Source of the DNA: Ichthyophis bannanicus
Taxonomy: Eukaryota; Chordata; Amphibia; Gymnophiona; Ichthyophiidae
Length of the DNA stretch: 64,000 bases
Direction: 5' to 3'
NCBI GenBank assembly: GCA_033557465.1
Contig: CM066031.1
Coordinates: forward strand, 177,723,043-177,787,042
The notes beneath the pieces are model-generated. The model made no database searches and had not been told where the DNA came from. It worked only from the letters and a program-made list of their open reading frames with translations. Shown in pieces: positions 47,305 to 56,230 of this stretch (positions within the stretch are counted from its first letter, which is position 1; every line of letters begins with the position of its first letter). Position numbers and translations under genes: made by a program.

Positions 47305-49110
47305 ATGGAGAAGCCAGCCCCTGGATTTAAGAAGTGTACCAAATGTAATGCTGTTATTTCAGTCACAGACACCCATGACTGGTGTCTGAAATGTTTGGGG
47401 CCTGACCATTCCATACCGGACTGCCCATCTTGCTCCCACATGTCTAAACGTGGGCTGCAGAACCGGGCCAACAAATTCCATGTGCTGTTTGCTTCAGAGA
47501 ATACAGCATCACAGTCATCCAGGTCTTCTTCTCCGGATGGATCTCAGGTAACCAAACCTTCTGTGGGCAAGTCCTCAAAGAGCAAATCTCCTTCAAAGCA
47601 TCGAGAGGCTCTTAGCTTAGAACTTGAGGACCCTGCCCCAGCCAAACAACCCCGGCGGGAAGTCCAACTTCCAAAAACGCCAATTCAGGGGTCTCAGGTT
47701 GATATCGATGCTACGGCCTCGACAGATCACCTGTTAGCCTGCTCTGGGGTACCGGGTCACTCCGGTACCGACATCCAGGCAGCTATGGCGTCCATGGGCG
47801 ATACTGTACAGTCCATGCAGCAAGCCGTCATGGCTTTCATTAAAGCTGCAACGCCATCGGTTCCGCTTTCAGCGGTTCCGGGCCCGATACCGGTATCGTC
47901 CGCCATGCCGGTATCGAGGCCGTCCACCTCTAAACGCAAGTCGGTACCGTATGGGCTTTCGCTCCATACCGGTTCCATACCCGATACGCCCGATATCGAT
48001 ACCGATCGGTACGCGTATCGTGCGTTAGAGGAAAGCACCGATTCCTCTGAGGATTTTCACTCCTCTGATGATTCTGCTGAGTTTTCACTCAACTTACCTG
48101 AGGAGCCCTCTTCTCCTAAAAGGAGAATGTCCCCTCCAGAGGATTTGTCCTTCCAGGACTTTGTTTTAGATATGGCTACAGCCCTTTCTATTACCACATC
48201 CTCTGAAAAGGAACCCAGATCCAAAAAACTGGATATTTTGGGATACTCAAAGGCCCCTAAGGAGGCAGTTACCCTGCCTATCCATGAAATCCTTCAAGAA
48301 CAACTGATGGATTTCTGGGAAAATCCTTTGACTTTGTCTCCTTATTCCCGTAGGTTGGACACCATGTATAGGGTCCCTCCTTCTCCTGGTTTCCAAAAGA
48401 CTCAATTGCCCCACCACTCTATTGTGGTGAAGTCTGCAATGAAGAAGATTAGGAGTACCAAAAGGCACTCTTCCACCCCTCCAGGACGGGAATGTAAGAC
48501 TTTGGACTCTTTTGGTAGGAAAATTTTCCAGGCTAGTATGCTTATAGCCAGGATTAATTCCTACAGTCTCTATATGGGCATGTTCCTGGAGGAACTTGCA
48601 AAAAAGGTGCGGCATTTTGCCCCCTTTATCCCTGAGGATAAAAAGCAGGGATTCCTTTCCCTAGTGAAACAACTCTTAGAGGTTTCTAAGTTCTCTAATA
48701 GGGCAGCATATGATTCCTTTGAGGGAGCCAGTAGGGCTTCGGGCATTGCTATTGCAGCCCGACGTCTTGCTTGGCTCCAGGCCTCTGATCTGGAACCTTG
48801 GGTTCTAGATGGCTTACGGAATCTGCCCTGTACAGGTGAGAACTTATTTGGGGAAGAGTGGCAAATCAAAGCCACCCAGATGGATGCTGAAAATGCCACC
48901 TTGGAAAGACTTTCAAAGTCCACTTCAATTCCTACTAAGAAAAAGTCTTTTAAAAGGCCTTACTATAAGAAGGCCAGAGTTGCTTCAAATACTGGCCAGC
49001 AGTCTTCTCAACCTCGCTATACTGCTAAGCGTCAGCAATCCAAACAAGCACGAGCTAAGCCTGCAGCAGCTACTGTAGCTCAGCAGGCTCCAACCCCTCA
49101 GGGGTTTTGA
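47305..49110 (+). CDS. DIRS ORF1, Gag-like protein
   Basis: 601 residues, intact, ATG start shortly after the leader. Residues 11-45 hold a Cys/His cluster (C11, C14, C27, C30, H35, C40, C43) of zinc-ribbon type. A Ser/Lys-rich region follows, then a long disordered part rich in Pro, Ser and Thr (residues 150-290). The C-terminal half looks folded (about 290-530, with LSFQDFVLDMATAL and RLAWLQASDLEPWVLDGL). The tail is very basic and Gln-rich (KKKSFKRPYYKKARV, AKRQQSKQARAKPAAA), suited to nucleic-acid binding. DIRS Gag proteins form the particle for reverse transcription; that role is by position and general features. The pol frame begins directly after its stop, in the +1 frame. Confidence 0.88.
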   Translation: MEKPAPGFKKCTKCNAVISVTDTHDWCLKCLGPDHSIPDCPSCSHMSKRGLQNRANKFHVLFASENTASQSSRSSSPDGSQVTKPSVGKSSKSKSPSKHREALSLELEDPAPAKQPRREVQLPKTPIQGSQVDIDATASTDHLLACSGVPGHSGTDIQAAMASMGDTVQSMQQAVMAFIKAATPSVPLSAVPGPIPVSSAMPVSRPSTSKRKSVPYGLSLHTGSIPDTPDIDTDRYAYRALEESTDSSEDFHSSDDSAEFSLNLPEEPSSPKRRMSPPEDLSFQDFVLDMATALSITTSSEKEPRSKKLDILGYSKAPKEAVTLPIHEILQEQLMDFWENPLTLSPYSRRLDTMYRVPPSPGFQKTQLPHHSIVVKSAMKKIRSTKRHSSTPPGRECKTLDSFGRKIFQASMLIARINSYSLYMGMFLEELAKKVRHFAPFIPEDKKQGFLSLVKQLLEVSKFSNRAAYDSFEGASRASGIAIAARRLAWLQASDLEPWVLDGLRNLPCTGENLFGEEWQIKATQMDAENATLERLSKSTSIPTKKKSFKRPYYKKARVASNTGQQSSQPRYTAKRQQSKQARAKPAAATVAQQAPTPQGF

Positions 49111-49111
49111 C

Positions 49112-51034
49112 TTGCTCCTAGGGAACTTGCCACTTCTGGTTCTAACACAACCAGAACCTCTCACCATACCCGGAAGGTTGGTTCACTTTGCTCCCAGATG
49201 GGAACAAATCACAACAGAACAATGGACCCTCTCTATCATTCGAGAGGGTTACAAACTTCATTTCTCCAGCCTTCCTCCCCATCATATGGTGAGACCATTC
49301 AATTCTCCCCCATCTCTCCTAACCCTGTTGGGTCAAGAGGTTTCCTCTCTTCTTGCCCAAGGGGCCATAGAAGAGGTTCCTCTTCCTCAACAAGGGTCCG
49401 GTTTCTACTCCCCTTATTTTCTCATTCCAAAGAAGACAGGGGGATTCAGACCAATCCTAGATCTGAGAGAATTGAACAAATTTCTCTTCAAGGAGAAATT
49501 CAAAATGCTGTCTCTCGGCATTCTCCTTCCTTACCTCCAGGGTCAGGACTGGCTTTGTTCTCTAGACCTACAGGATGCGTATACACATATACTCATCCAT
49601 CCATCCCACAGAAAGTATCTTCGCTTTCTGTTTCAGGGAAAACATTTCCAATACAGAGTACTCCCCTTCGGTCTAGCCTCTGCTCCAAGAGTATTTACAA
49701 AATGCATGGCAGTCGTAGCCGCATTTCTAAGAGGCATGGGAATCTTTGTCTTCCCATATCTGGACGACTGGCTCATCCGAGCTCCAACTCAGTCACAGGC
49801 CCAGATTTCCCTGGACCACACAAGGAGCCTTTTGCAGTATCTGGGACTGGTAGTAAACCTTCCCAAGTCCCAACTCATCCCTACTCAATCTCTAGAATTC
49901 ATAGGGGCCCAGTTGGACACCATCACTGCAAGGGCCTACCTTCCACATGTTCGAGGCCAGCGCCTCCTGAGTTTGGCCTCCCAAGCTCAGTCCAGCACTC
50001 ACTTGACAGCCAGGGAAATGCTACGCCTACTGGGTCATATGGCCTCCACAGTGCATGTGGTGCCCTATGCTCGTCTTCATATGAGAGCAGCTCAATGGAC
50101 CCTGGCCACTCAGTGGACTCAGGCGTCAGGAGCGCTCTCAGACCAAATACAAACCTCCGATCGTCTGTTTTGGTCCCTCCACTGGTGGACTTCCACCAAG
50201 AATCTGTTGTTGGGGGCTCCATTTCAACCATTGCTACCCCAAGCAACCCTCACAACAGATGCCTCCCAAACAGGGTGGGGAGCCCATCTGCAAACTCTCT
50301 CCACTCAGGGCACTTGGTCTCTACAGGAGACCACCCTTCATATCAATCTTCTGGAACTGCGAGCAATTTACCTTGCCCTCAAGGTCTTCCACTCCCTCCT
50401 AGCCAACCTCACTGTCCTAGTTCAGACGGACAATCAGGTGGCCATGTTTTACATAAACAAACAAGGAGGGACGGGCTCTCTGTCGCTTTGCAACGAAGCT
50501 CTAAGACTATGGGCCTTCGCCAGAGAGCATCAGATTCACCTGCTAGCAGTGTATCTCCCAGGAGTTCAAAACTCTCGGGCAGACAGGCTCAGTCGAGTTC
50601 TGCTGCCACACGAATGGTCCCTACATTTGGACCAAATAAACCGAATCTTTCAGGAATGGGGGACCCCGGACATAGACCTCTTTGCAAGTCCGTGGAATGC
50701 CAAACTTCCCCGGTTCTGTTCCAGAACTCCGTGTCAGGGAGCTCAGGCTACGGACGCCTTTCTCCTGAATTGGAATCAGGCATTCCTATATGCCTTTCCA
50801 CCCATTCCTTTGATTCCCAAGACTCTGTTCAAACTCCAGAGGGATCATGGAACTATGATCCTCATAGCTCCACGCTGGCCACGCCAAGTGTGGTTCCCTC
50901 TACTTCTACAGCTCTCCCAGGGATCCTACTTGGATCTGGGAGCTGCGCCAGACCTCCTGTCTCAGGAGGAGGGGACTTTGTGGCACCCAAACCCCAAATC
51001 CCTTCACCTCAGTGCTTGGTTACTGAAGGCTTAA
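49112..51034 (+). CDS. DIRS pol: reverse transcriptase and RNase H
   Basis: 640 residues, intact. RT core: SPYFLIPKKTGGFRPILDLR (about residues 99-118), SLDLQDAYTHI (first catalytic Asp), LPFGLASAPRVFTK, and YLDDWLI with D218/D219. RNase H follows: LTTDASQTGWG (D383), INLLELRAIYLAL, VLVQTDNQVA and NSRADRLSR, giving D-E-D-D. The last 130 residues (PDIDLFASPWNAKLPRFC, AFPPIPLIP, APRWPRQVWFP) are the conserved region after RNase H in DIRS elements, where a Dam-like methyltransferase module has been described; I do not see a clear catalytic motif. The frame opens with TTG right after gag, so a frameshift, reinitiation or an internal ATG is needed. The whole gene is overlapped by the recombinase frame. 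Confidence 0.93.
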   Translation: MLLGNLPLLVLTQPEPLTIPGRLVHFAPRWEQITTEQWTLSIIREGYKLHFSSLPPHHMVRPFNSPPSLLTLLGQEVSSLLAQGAIEEVPLPQQGSGFYSPYFLIPKKTGGFRPILDLRELNKFLFKEKFKMLSLGILLPYLQGQDWLCSLDLQDAYTHILIHPSHRKYLRFLFQGKHFQYRVLPFGLASAPRVFTKCMAVVAAFLRGMGIFVFPYLDDWLIRAPTQSQAQISLDHTRSLLQYLGLVVNLPKSQLIPTQSLEFIGAQLDTITARAYLPHVRGQRLLSLASQAQSSTHLTAREMLRLLGHMASTVHVVPYARLHMRAAQWTLATQWTQASGALSDQIQTSDRLFWSLHWWTSTKNLLLGAPFQPLLPQATLTTDASQTGWGAHLQTLSTQGTWSLQETTLHINLLELRAIYLALKVFHSLLANLTVLVQTDNQVAMFYINKQGGTGSLSLCNEALRLWAFAREHQIHLLAVYLPGVQNSRADRLSRVLLPHEWSLHLDQINRIFQEWGTPDIDLFASPWNAKLPRFCSRTPCQGAQATDAFLLNWNQAFLYAFPPIPLIPKTLFKLQRDHGTMILIAPRWPRQVWFPLLLQLSQGSYLDLGAAPDLLSQEEGTLWHPNPKSLHLSAWLLKA

Positions 51035-52071
51035 GCCTTCAAGACTTTCATCTTTCCCAACCAGTGAAAGATATCCTTTCTGCCTCTAGGAAACCCTCTA
51101 CCAGGCGTTCCTATGCTTTCAAATGGAAACGTTTTTCCATTTGGTGTGCTCAGCAGGGTCTTGACCCTCTGGCACTTCCTTTGAATTCTCTTCTTGATTA
51201 TCTCCTGCATCTATCCAATGCCGGCCTCAAGACGAATTCGGTAAGAGTCCATTTAAGTGCTATTGCAGCATCCTTGAAACATATAAATGGACAACCTATC
51301 TCCTCTCATCCTCTTGTTGCAAGATTCATGAGAGGCCTGACTCTCACTAAACCTCCCATCAGACCACCCCCGGTCGCATGGGATTTGAATCTAGTGCTCG
51401 GTCAACTTATGAAGCCACCTTTTGAGCCAATGTTTTCCACCTCCTTGAAATTTCTTTCCTGGAAGGTCATCTTCCTCATTGCAGTCACTTCGGCTCGCCG
51501 CATCAGTGAGCTGCAGGCTTTAGTGGCTAATCCACCTTACACAAGATTTCATCATGATAAGGTGGTCCTTAGGACGAATCCCCACTTTATGCCTAAAGTG
51601 GTCTCGCCTTTTCATCTTAATCAAGAGGTATATCTACCTGTCTTTTTTCCAGCTCCTCATGCATCCAATGCAGAGAGGAACCTTCATACTCTGGATTGTA
51701 AAAGAGCTCTCGCTTTTTACCTTAATAGGACTCAGCCACATCGAAAGTCTTCTCAACTTTTTGTGGCCTTTGATCCTTCCCATTTGGGACTTCCAGTCTC
51801 CAAGCGTACACTTTCCAATTGGATTGCTCAGTGTATTTCTTTTGCTTACCAGAGCAAAAACATTTCTCTGGAAGGCCATGTCACTGCTCACAATGTGAGG
51901 GCCATGGCAACTTCTATGGCTCATCTGCACTCTGTTTCCATAGATCAGATCTGTCGAGCCGCTACCTGGGCCTCGGTTCATACCTTCACAGCCCATTACT
52001 GTTTGGACAAGGACTCCCGCCGGGATGCCTTGTTTGGCCAGGCTGTCCTCAAGCACCTGTTCCATTCCTAA
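49198..52071 (+). CDS. DIRS tyrosine recombinase frame (recombinase domain about 51031-52071)
   Basis: 957 codons, open throughout, in the same frame as gag. The first ~610 codons overprint RT/RNase H and are Ser/Pro-rich, probably not a folded product. The C-terminal ~345 residues form the recombinase: an N-terminal SAM-like helical part (STRRSYAFKWKRFSIWC, LNSLLDYLLHLSN, VRVHLSAIAASLK), then the catalytic residues R767/R768 in TSARRISELQAL, H898xxR901 in TAHNVRAMATS, W924 and Y934 in HTFTAHYCLD. It is the enzyme that integrates the circular cDNA by recombination. The true start is unknown. Splicing or an internal start near 51000 is plausible, since an uninterrupted 600-codon overlap need not be translated. 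Confidence 0.9.
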   Translation: MGTNHNRTMDPLYHSRGLQTSFLQPSSPSYGETIQFSPISPNPVGSRGFLSSCPRGHRRGSSSSTRVRFLLPLFSHSKEDRGIQTNPRSERIEQISLQGEIQNAVSRHSPSLPPGSGLALFSRPTGCVYTYTHPSIPQKVSSLSVSGKTFPIQSTPLRSSLCSKSIYKMHGSRSRISKRHGNLCLPISGRLAHPSSNSVTGPDFPGPHKEPFAVSGTGSKPSQVPTHPYSISRIHRGPVGHHHCKGLPSTCSRPAPPEFGLPSSVQHSLDSQGNATPTGSYGLHSACGALCSSSYESSSMDPGHSVDSGVRSALRPNTNLRSSVLVPPLVDFHQESVVGGSISTIATPSNPHNRCLPNRVGSPSANSLHSGHLVSTGDHPSYQSSGTASNLPCPQGLPLPPSQPHCPSSDGQSGGHVLHKQTRRDGLSVALQRSSKTMGLRQRASDSPASSVSPRSSKLSGRQAQSSSAATRMVPTFGPNKPNLSGMGDPGHRPLCKSVECQTSPVLFQNSVSGSSGYGRLSPELESGIPICLSTHSFDSQDSVQTPEGSWNYDPHSSTLATPSVVPSTSTALPGILLGSGSCARPPVSGGGDFVAPKPQIPSPQCLVTEGLSLQDFHLSQPVKDILSASRKPSTRRSYAFKWKRFSIWCAQQGLDPLALPLNSLLDYLLHLSNAGLKTNSVRVHLSAIAASLKHINGQPISSHPLVARFMRGLTLTKPPIRPPPVAWDLNLVLGQLMKPPFEPMFSTSLKFLSWKVIFLIAVTSARRISELQALVANPPYTRFHHDKVVLRTNPHFMPKVVSPFHLNQEVYLPVFFPAPHASNAERNLHTLDCKRALAFYLNRTQPHRKSSQLFVAFDPSHLGLPVSKRTLSNWIAQCISFAYQSKNISLEGHVTAHNVRAMATSMAHLHSVSIDQICRAATWASVHTFTAHYCLDKDSRRDALFGQAVLKHLFHS

Positions 52072-52166
52072 ACAACTCCTGCCCACCTTCCCAGAATGGA
52101 TGCCTGAGATCCATCCGAAGATGGCGAACCTTTACAGGGGATCCCATGCATCTAAGCTAGGGAGTC

Positions 52167-52264
52167 CCCATATGTGAGGACTTATTCCTGCTTGTTCCTG
52201 GAGATAGCACAGTTACTTACCTGTAACAGGTGATCTCTGGGAACAGCAGGAATTAGTCCTCACA
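52167..52264 (+). repeat. DIRS internal complementary region
   Basis: Reads, in reverse complement, right terminus (to aagtaactgtgct) directly joined to left terminus (atctccaggaac). It matches both ends exactly. It serves as a template to complete the ends and close the circle in the accepted DIRS model. Confidence 0.95.
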
Positions 52265-52344
52265 ACCCACCCACCTCCCCTAGGAGTTGTATCTTTTATC
52301 TATCTATCTTCCTGTCCTCTCTCTGTTGACTCAGCTATAAACTC

Positions 52345-52481
52345 GAAACTGAGGAGAGCTGTTCAGGAAGGCGGGAAGGCAGTGCGCATGTGCAGTGGGA
52401 GGTCCCAAAAGCTTCTATTCTAAGAAGCTGGGGAGCTTTCCCGCACGGGCTCCGTCGGTACCGACGTACCCATATGTGAGG
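52345..52481 (-). repeat. DIRS right inverted terminal repeat
   Basis: Perfect inverse of 46954-47090. The outer 52-base right extension follows to 52533. Confidence 0.95.
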
Positions 52482-52533
52482 ACTAATTCCTGCTGTTCCC
52501 AGAGATCACCTGTTACAGGTAAGTAACTGTGCT

Positions 52534-52730
52534 GTATGTCCAGTCCCACCCACACTCCACCCCCTCTCTGCACCTGTGCTGCCCCATCCTGCTCTCCCCC
52601 CCACCCCCCACAGTGGCTCTGTGCCTGCGGAAAGAGAGTCTTTCAGCATTCGGGCAGGATGTTTAGCACGGCTGCACGTCCCACAGGGACACACAGCCCC
52701 GTTATTCGCCTTACAGAATCAGGCACATAT
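52534..52730. mobile_element. Unclassified repeat copy 2, right part
   Basis: Continues the block at 46530-46927. It resembles 42320-42517 (the gttattcgcc and cagaat end against gctattcgctgtgcagaatt). Confidence 0.6.
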
Positions 52731-53342
52731 TAAAACTGGCTACTAGAGTATGGTAAGATATACATAAGTATTGGACAAGAGAGTGAGGAGCATCAGGGTC
52801 CAAAAGATGCTGTGGTACACAGGCCTTCAGAACCGAACAGGTTCATTCTTCGGAGTCGGTCTTTTAAACATGACTAGAGCCTGAAGCAAGTTGCCCCCAG
52901 TGCTGCAAGAGGAGCATGTCACTTACTCCTCCGCTAACGGATATGGCACTTTCCTCTGTATTCTGCTGGAGATACTTGACTTTGCCCCTGCTGCCGATGC
53001 CATTGCCGGTTGCCTTCTAATGCCAGTCTGCCACTAAGTTGGCACATCTTTTGAGGGGCGACCCAAAGGCGGGAGGTCCTTAGGGAGGAGATTGGGTTCA
53101 ATTGGGCCGTTGCAGTGTTGCTTTGGGGGGAGTATCTGCTTTCTTGGGTAGTTAGTTATGGTTATATTGATCAAAGCACTCTGAGGGGCAGTAAAACAAG
53201 TCTTGTAATAAACATAAATATAAAATTAGTTAAGCTATAGGGTGTGTTTGGCTTTAGATTTGGTAATTTATTTTGATTGCGTGCAAGTGCGTTGTCGCAT
53301 GGATGAGTGGTGTTTGGTTCCCATTCTGCTTTCTGGCAATGA
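52731..53342. other. Unassigned sequence
   Basis: Nothing recognised. Confidence 0.3.
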
Positions 53343-53873
53343 AGCAGGGCCAGTGCTATCCAGCAGGTGAATAGGTGACCACCTAGAGCAGCAATGTTTC
53401 CAGGACAGCCCATTTCCATCGCTGCCCCCCTCTACGGGACTTGCAGCGACAACAATGAAACTAAAACACACCACTTACCCAAACTCAGCAACGCTGTGCT
53501 GCTTCTGCCCCCTCTGATGCAGACTTCCTGTTTGCATGGGGCAAAAGTGGTTGGTCAAAGCACAGAGAGCATCGATGAGTATGGGCAAGCACTGGATTTT
53601 AATACCATTGCTGCCGTTGCTGGTCCTGGAGGGGGATGGCAGCAGGGAGGGGGAGGGGGAGGGAGTAGGGGGATGGCAGCAGGGAGGGGGAGGGGAGGGA
53701 GCAGGGGGATGGCAGCAGCGAGGGGGAGGGGAGGGGAGGGAGCAGGGAATGGCAGCAGGGAGGGGGAGGGGAGGGAGCAGGGGAAGGCAGCAGGGGCAGC
53801 GAGGAAAGGGAGGTAGCAGGGGGATGGCAGGAATGAGCATTCACCTAGGGCATCTCCTGTCCTTGCACTGACC
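53343..53873. mobile_element. hAT-type MITE with internal minisatellite
   Basis: Starts agcagggccagtgctatcca with ggtgaccacctagag, and ends with attcacctagggcatctcct near cactgaccc. The central part is the G-rich minisatellite at 53629-53830. Confidence 0.5.
53629..53830 (+). repeat. G-rich minisatellite
   Basis: Five to six units of about 35-45 bases containing ggatggcagcagggaggggg and runs of gggagggg. All long open frames here on both strands are products of the repeat. The G-runs could form quadruplexes. Confidence 0.85.
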
Positions 53874-54139
53874 CAACAGTAAAGCTGGTGCAAAATACCT
53901 AGTTTGTCTCTAAAACTGGGCTGTAAGGTCTGTGAATATGGAAGTGCACACATCCTTTGCAACAACGCAGGCTACTGAAATTACTCCTCTGTGAAAGTCG
54001 GATTTAAATATCCAGTTTCATAGATGAGGACTAATTTTAACATGAATGAGAGGATCATAATAAGTTCGTCAAATTTTTGTATTATACTTTGGCCTGCCCT
54101 AGCAATTCTATCCAACAAAAACTTATTGGAGATAGTTTA
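53874..54139. other. Unassigned sequence
   Basis: Nothing recognised. Confidence 0.3.
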
Positions 54140-54565
54140 AACTTCTTCTACTGACCTACAAGTGCATTCACTCGGCTGCTCCTCCTTCCCTCTCCTCTCT
54201 GATCTCTCCCTAGACCTTTCCTTGAGAACTCGGCTCATCAGGCTGATCCTTCTCTTCTACTGGCAACTCCAGACTTGCTGCACTGTATGCTTGTAAGAGA
54301 CTCCCTGAATTAGTGCGTCAGGCTCCATCTCTGGTCCTATTTATGTCCAGGCTAAAAGTCCACCTTTTCGAGGCTGCTTTTGGATCCTCAACCTTTACTT
54401 CCCTGTTATCACCCACATGTGTAGAAACAATCTGTTGTCCCCCGTTTGCTGTGTTTGTCTTGCTTAGCTTGTAAGCTCTATGGAGCAGGGACGGTCTCTC
54501 ATGCGTATAAACACAGCACTGCATGTGCCTTTTAGAGCTTTACAAATGATAACTAGTAGTAGTAA
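54140..54565 (+). pseudogene. L2-type LINE 3' end
   Basis: Stop-containing reading with a LLLTYKCIHS-like block and LFMSRLKVHLFEAAFGS, matching the C-terminus of the L2 at 36066-39424 (FKSRLKTHLFTVAF). Then come the 3' motif gcttgtaagctctatggagc and a (TAG)n run at about 54553-54565. Confidence 0.75.
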
Positions 54566-55177
54566 TTTTAGAAAAGTAGGCTCTGTGCCAAAAAGGTTGT
54601 ACAGAAGTAGGCAAATATTCTATAAAGGCTCAGGTCCTGATGTTCAAAAGGAATTTGCATGGTTTACAGCCAAGAAAACTCTGGAAATGCCTTAAACGGG
54701 GATATTCAACAGCATCTACATGGTTAGTGGTCCATGGCTAAAACTAAGCCAGCATTTGGCTCGTCTAGTTCTAGTCGCTGACCACTAACCTTGTAGCAGT
54801 CCAATAACGCTGCTACACAGTTAGCTCTGTGGCGTTGACCCTTTGGAGCACAAGCCAGATATTAAATACGTCGCCGCAGCATTGAATATCCAGGGTTAAG
54901 GGTGAGCAGGCTGGGCTATGTGCTCTAGCGGTGCATAGCCCACCCAGAAGAGAATCGGCCCTCAGTGCTCAGTGCTGAGCATTTTATAAAATAGATATAG
55001 CGCCGACAGAAGATGCACACAAGACAGGGCATTTGATAAATGTGCATACACAAATAATGAATCAGTTAACATGAGTGGGGGGGGGAGGGGGACACATACA
55101 TCTATATGTACGTGTGTACCACGATTTTATAAACTGCAGGAACATGTATGTGTTTATAGCTACACTGGTGCACGTAT
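54566..55177. other. Unassigned repeat-like sequence
   Basis: 54700-54965 looks like an interspersed repeat, with facing words ggttagtggtc and gaccactaacc and then gaatatccagggttaa. 55070-55090 has a G-run. Confidence 0.35.
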
Positions 55178-56230
55178 ATGGGTGAAGAAAGCCCCCAGGT
55201 AAGTGAAAGCCCCCAGGTAAGTGATACATTAAATACCTTTATGGAAATGGGTAACAGGGGTAACATATGGAAAGCAGTGTGTATTAATGCCCGTAGCATG
55301 GGAAATAAAATCTCTGAAGTTGAAGCTTTGGTGGGAGTGGCTGACTTAGATTTAGTGGCAGTTACAGAAACATGGTTCACAGAAAACCATGACTGGGATG
55401 TAACTATACCTGGCTATACTTTATTCAGAAAGGACAGGGTAGGAAGAAGGGGAGGAGGAGTAGCACTATATGTAAAAACTACTATTAAAGCTTTGGAATT
55501 ACAGAGCTTAAAAGGGAGAGAGGAGGCATTGTGGGTTAAACTAGAAAGAGGGAAAGAGAAATCTATTTGCATTGGTGTGATATACAGACCTCCCTCACAA
55601 GAGGAAGAGGTGGACAGAGAGTTAATTGAAGACATACGCAGCATTGCTAGGAAAGGGGAAGTGCTACTGCTAGGAGATTTCAATATGCCAGATGTTGATT
55701 GGCACATTCCTGCTGCAGTATCATCTAGGAGTAAGGAGATCCTGGATTCTCTACAGGGAGAACTATTCAGGCAATTGGTAACAGACCCCACACGTGAAGG
55801 GGCCATACTGGACTTGGTGCTTACCAATGGTGAAAGTGTTTCTGATGTTGTAGTGGGAGATCATTTTGCATCCAGTGATCACCAGATGGTGTGGTTCAGT
55901 ATTAGGACTAGGGCTGTTAGAATCCATTCCAAGGTGAAGATCTTAGACTTTAGGAAGACTAACTTTGCGAAGATGGGCCAATACCTAAGGGAGTCGTTAG
56001 TGGGATGGGAACAGCTGGGGGATGTAGAACAACTGTGGGCAAAACTGAAAGGGGGTATTTTAAAGGCAACCAACCTTTTTGTTAAAATGGTAAATAAAGG
56101 CAAAAGGAACAGGAGACCGCTATGGTTTTCGAAGGAAGTAGCTGAAAAAGTGAAGAAAAAGAGGGAGGCCTTCATGAAATGCAAGAGATCACAGAGAGAG
56201 GAAGACAGGCACTGTATTTGGAAAAACTTA
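55178..56230 (+). pseudogene. CR1-C ORF2, endonuclease
   Basis: Open frame with the APE-type endonuclease of a CR1-like LINE: INARSMGNKISEVEALV, AVTETWFTENHDWD, GGGVALYVKT, VIYRPPSQEEE, LLLGDFNMPDVDWH, TREGAILDLVLTN and HFASSDHQMVWFSI, all catalytic blocks present. The basic linker follows. The family differs from CR1-A/B. There is no ORF1, so the copy is 5' truncated; near its start an 18-base block (aaagcccccaggtaagtg) is doubled at 55188-55223. It is cut by a Harbinger MITE at 56231. Even with the MITE and one TTA removed, endonuclease and RT frames differ by one, so a single-base indel lies just upstream, near 56205. Confidence 0.92.

Larger units (their letters stand above)
46928..52533 (+). 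mobile_element. DIRS retrotransposon, structurally complete
   Basis: Tyrosine-recombinase retrotransposon of about 5.6 kb, with Gag, RT/RNase H and recombinase frames all open. It has perfect 137-bp inverted repeats (46954-47090 and 52345-52481), a 26-base left extension and a 52-base right extension. The internal complementary region at 52167-52264 is the exact reverse complement of right extension joined to left extension, the arrangement used by DIRS elements to make and integrate a circular DNA copy. There is no target duplication, as expected. Both ends lie inside an unclassified repeat whose other copy (41838-42517) is uninterrupted. The identical repeats and open frames suggest a recent insertion. 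Confidence 0.95.

Noticed and set aside
47757..48923. Minus-strand open frames under DIRS gag
   Set aside because: Shadows of the real gag frame; no motifs.
53475..53965. Overlapping open frames rich in Pro/Leu or Gly/Arg on both strands
   Set aside because: They are produced by the G-rich minisatellite.
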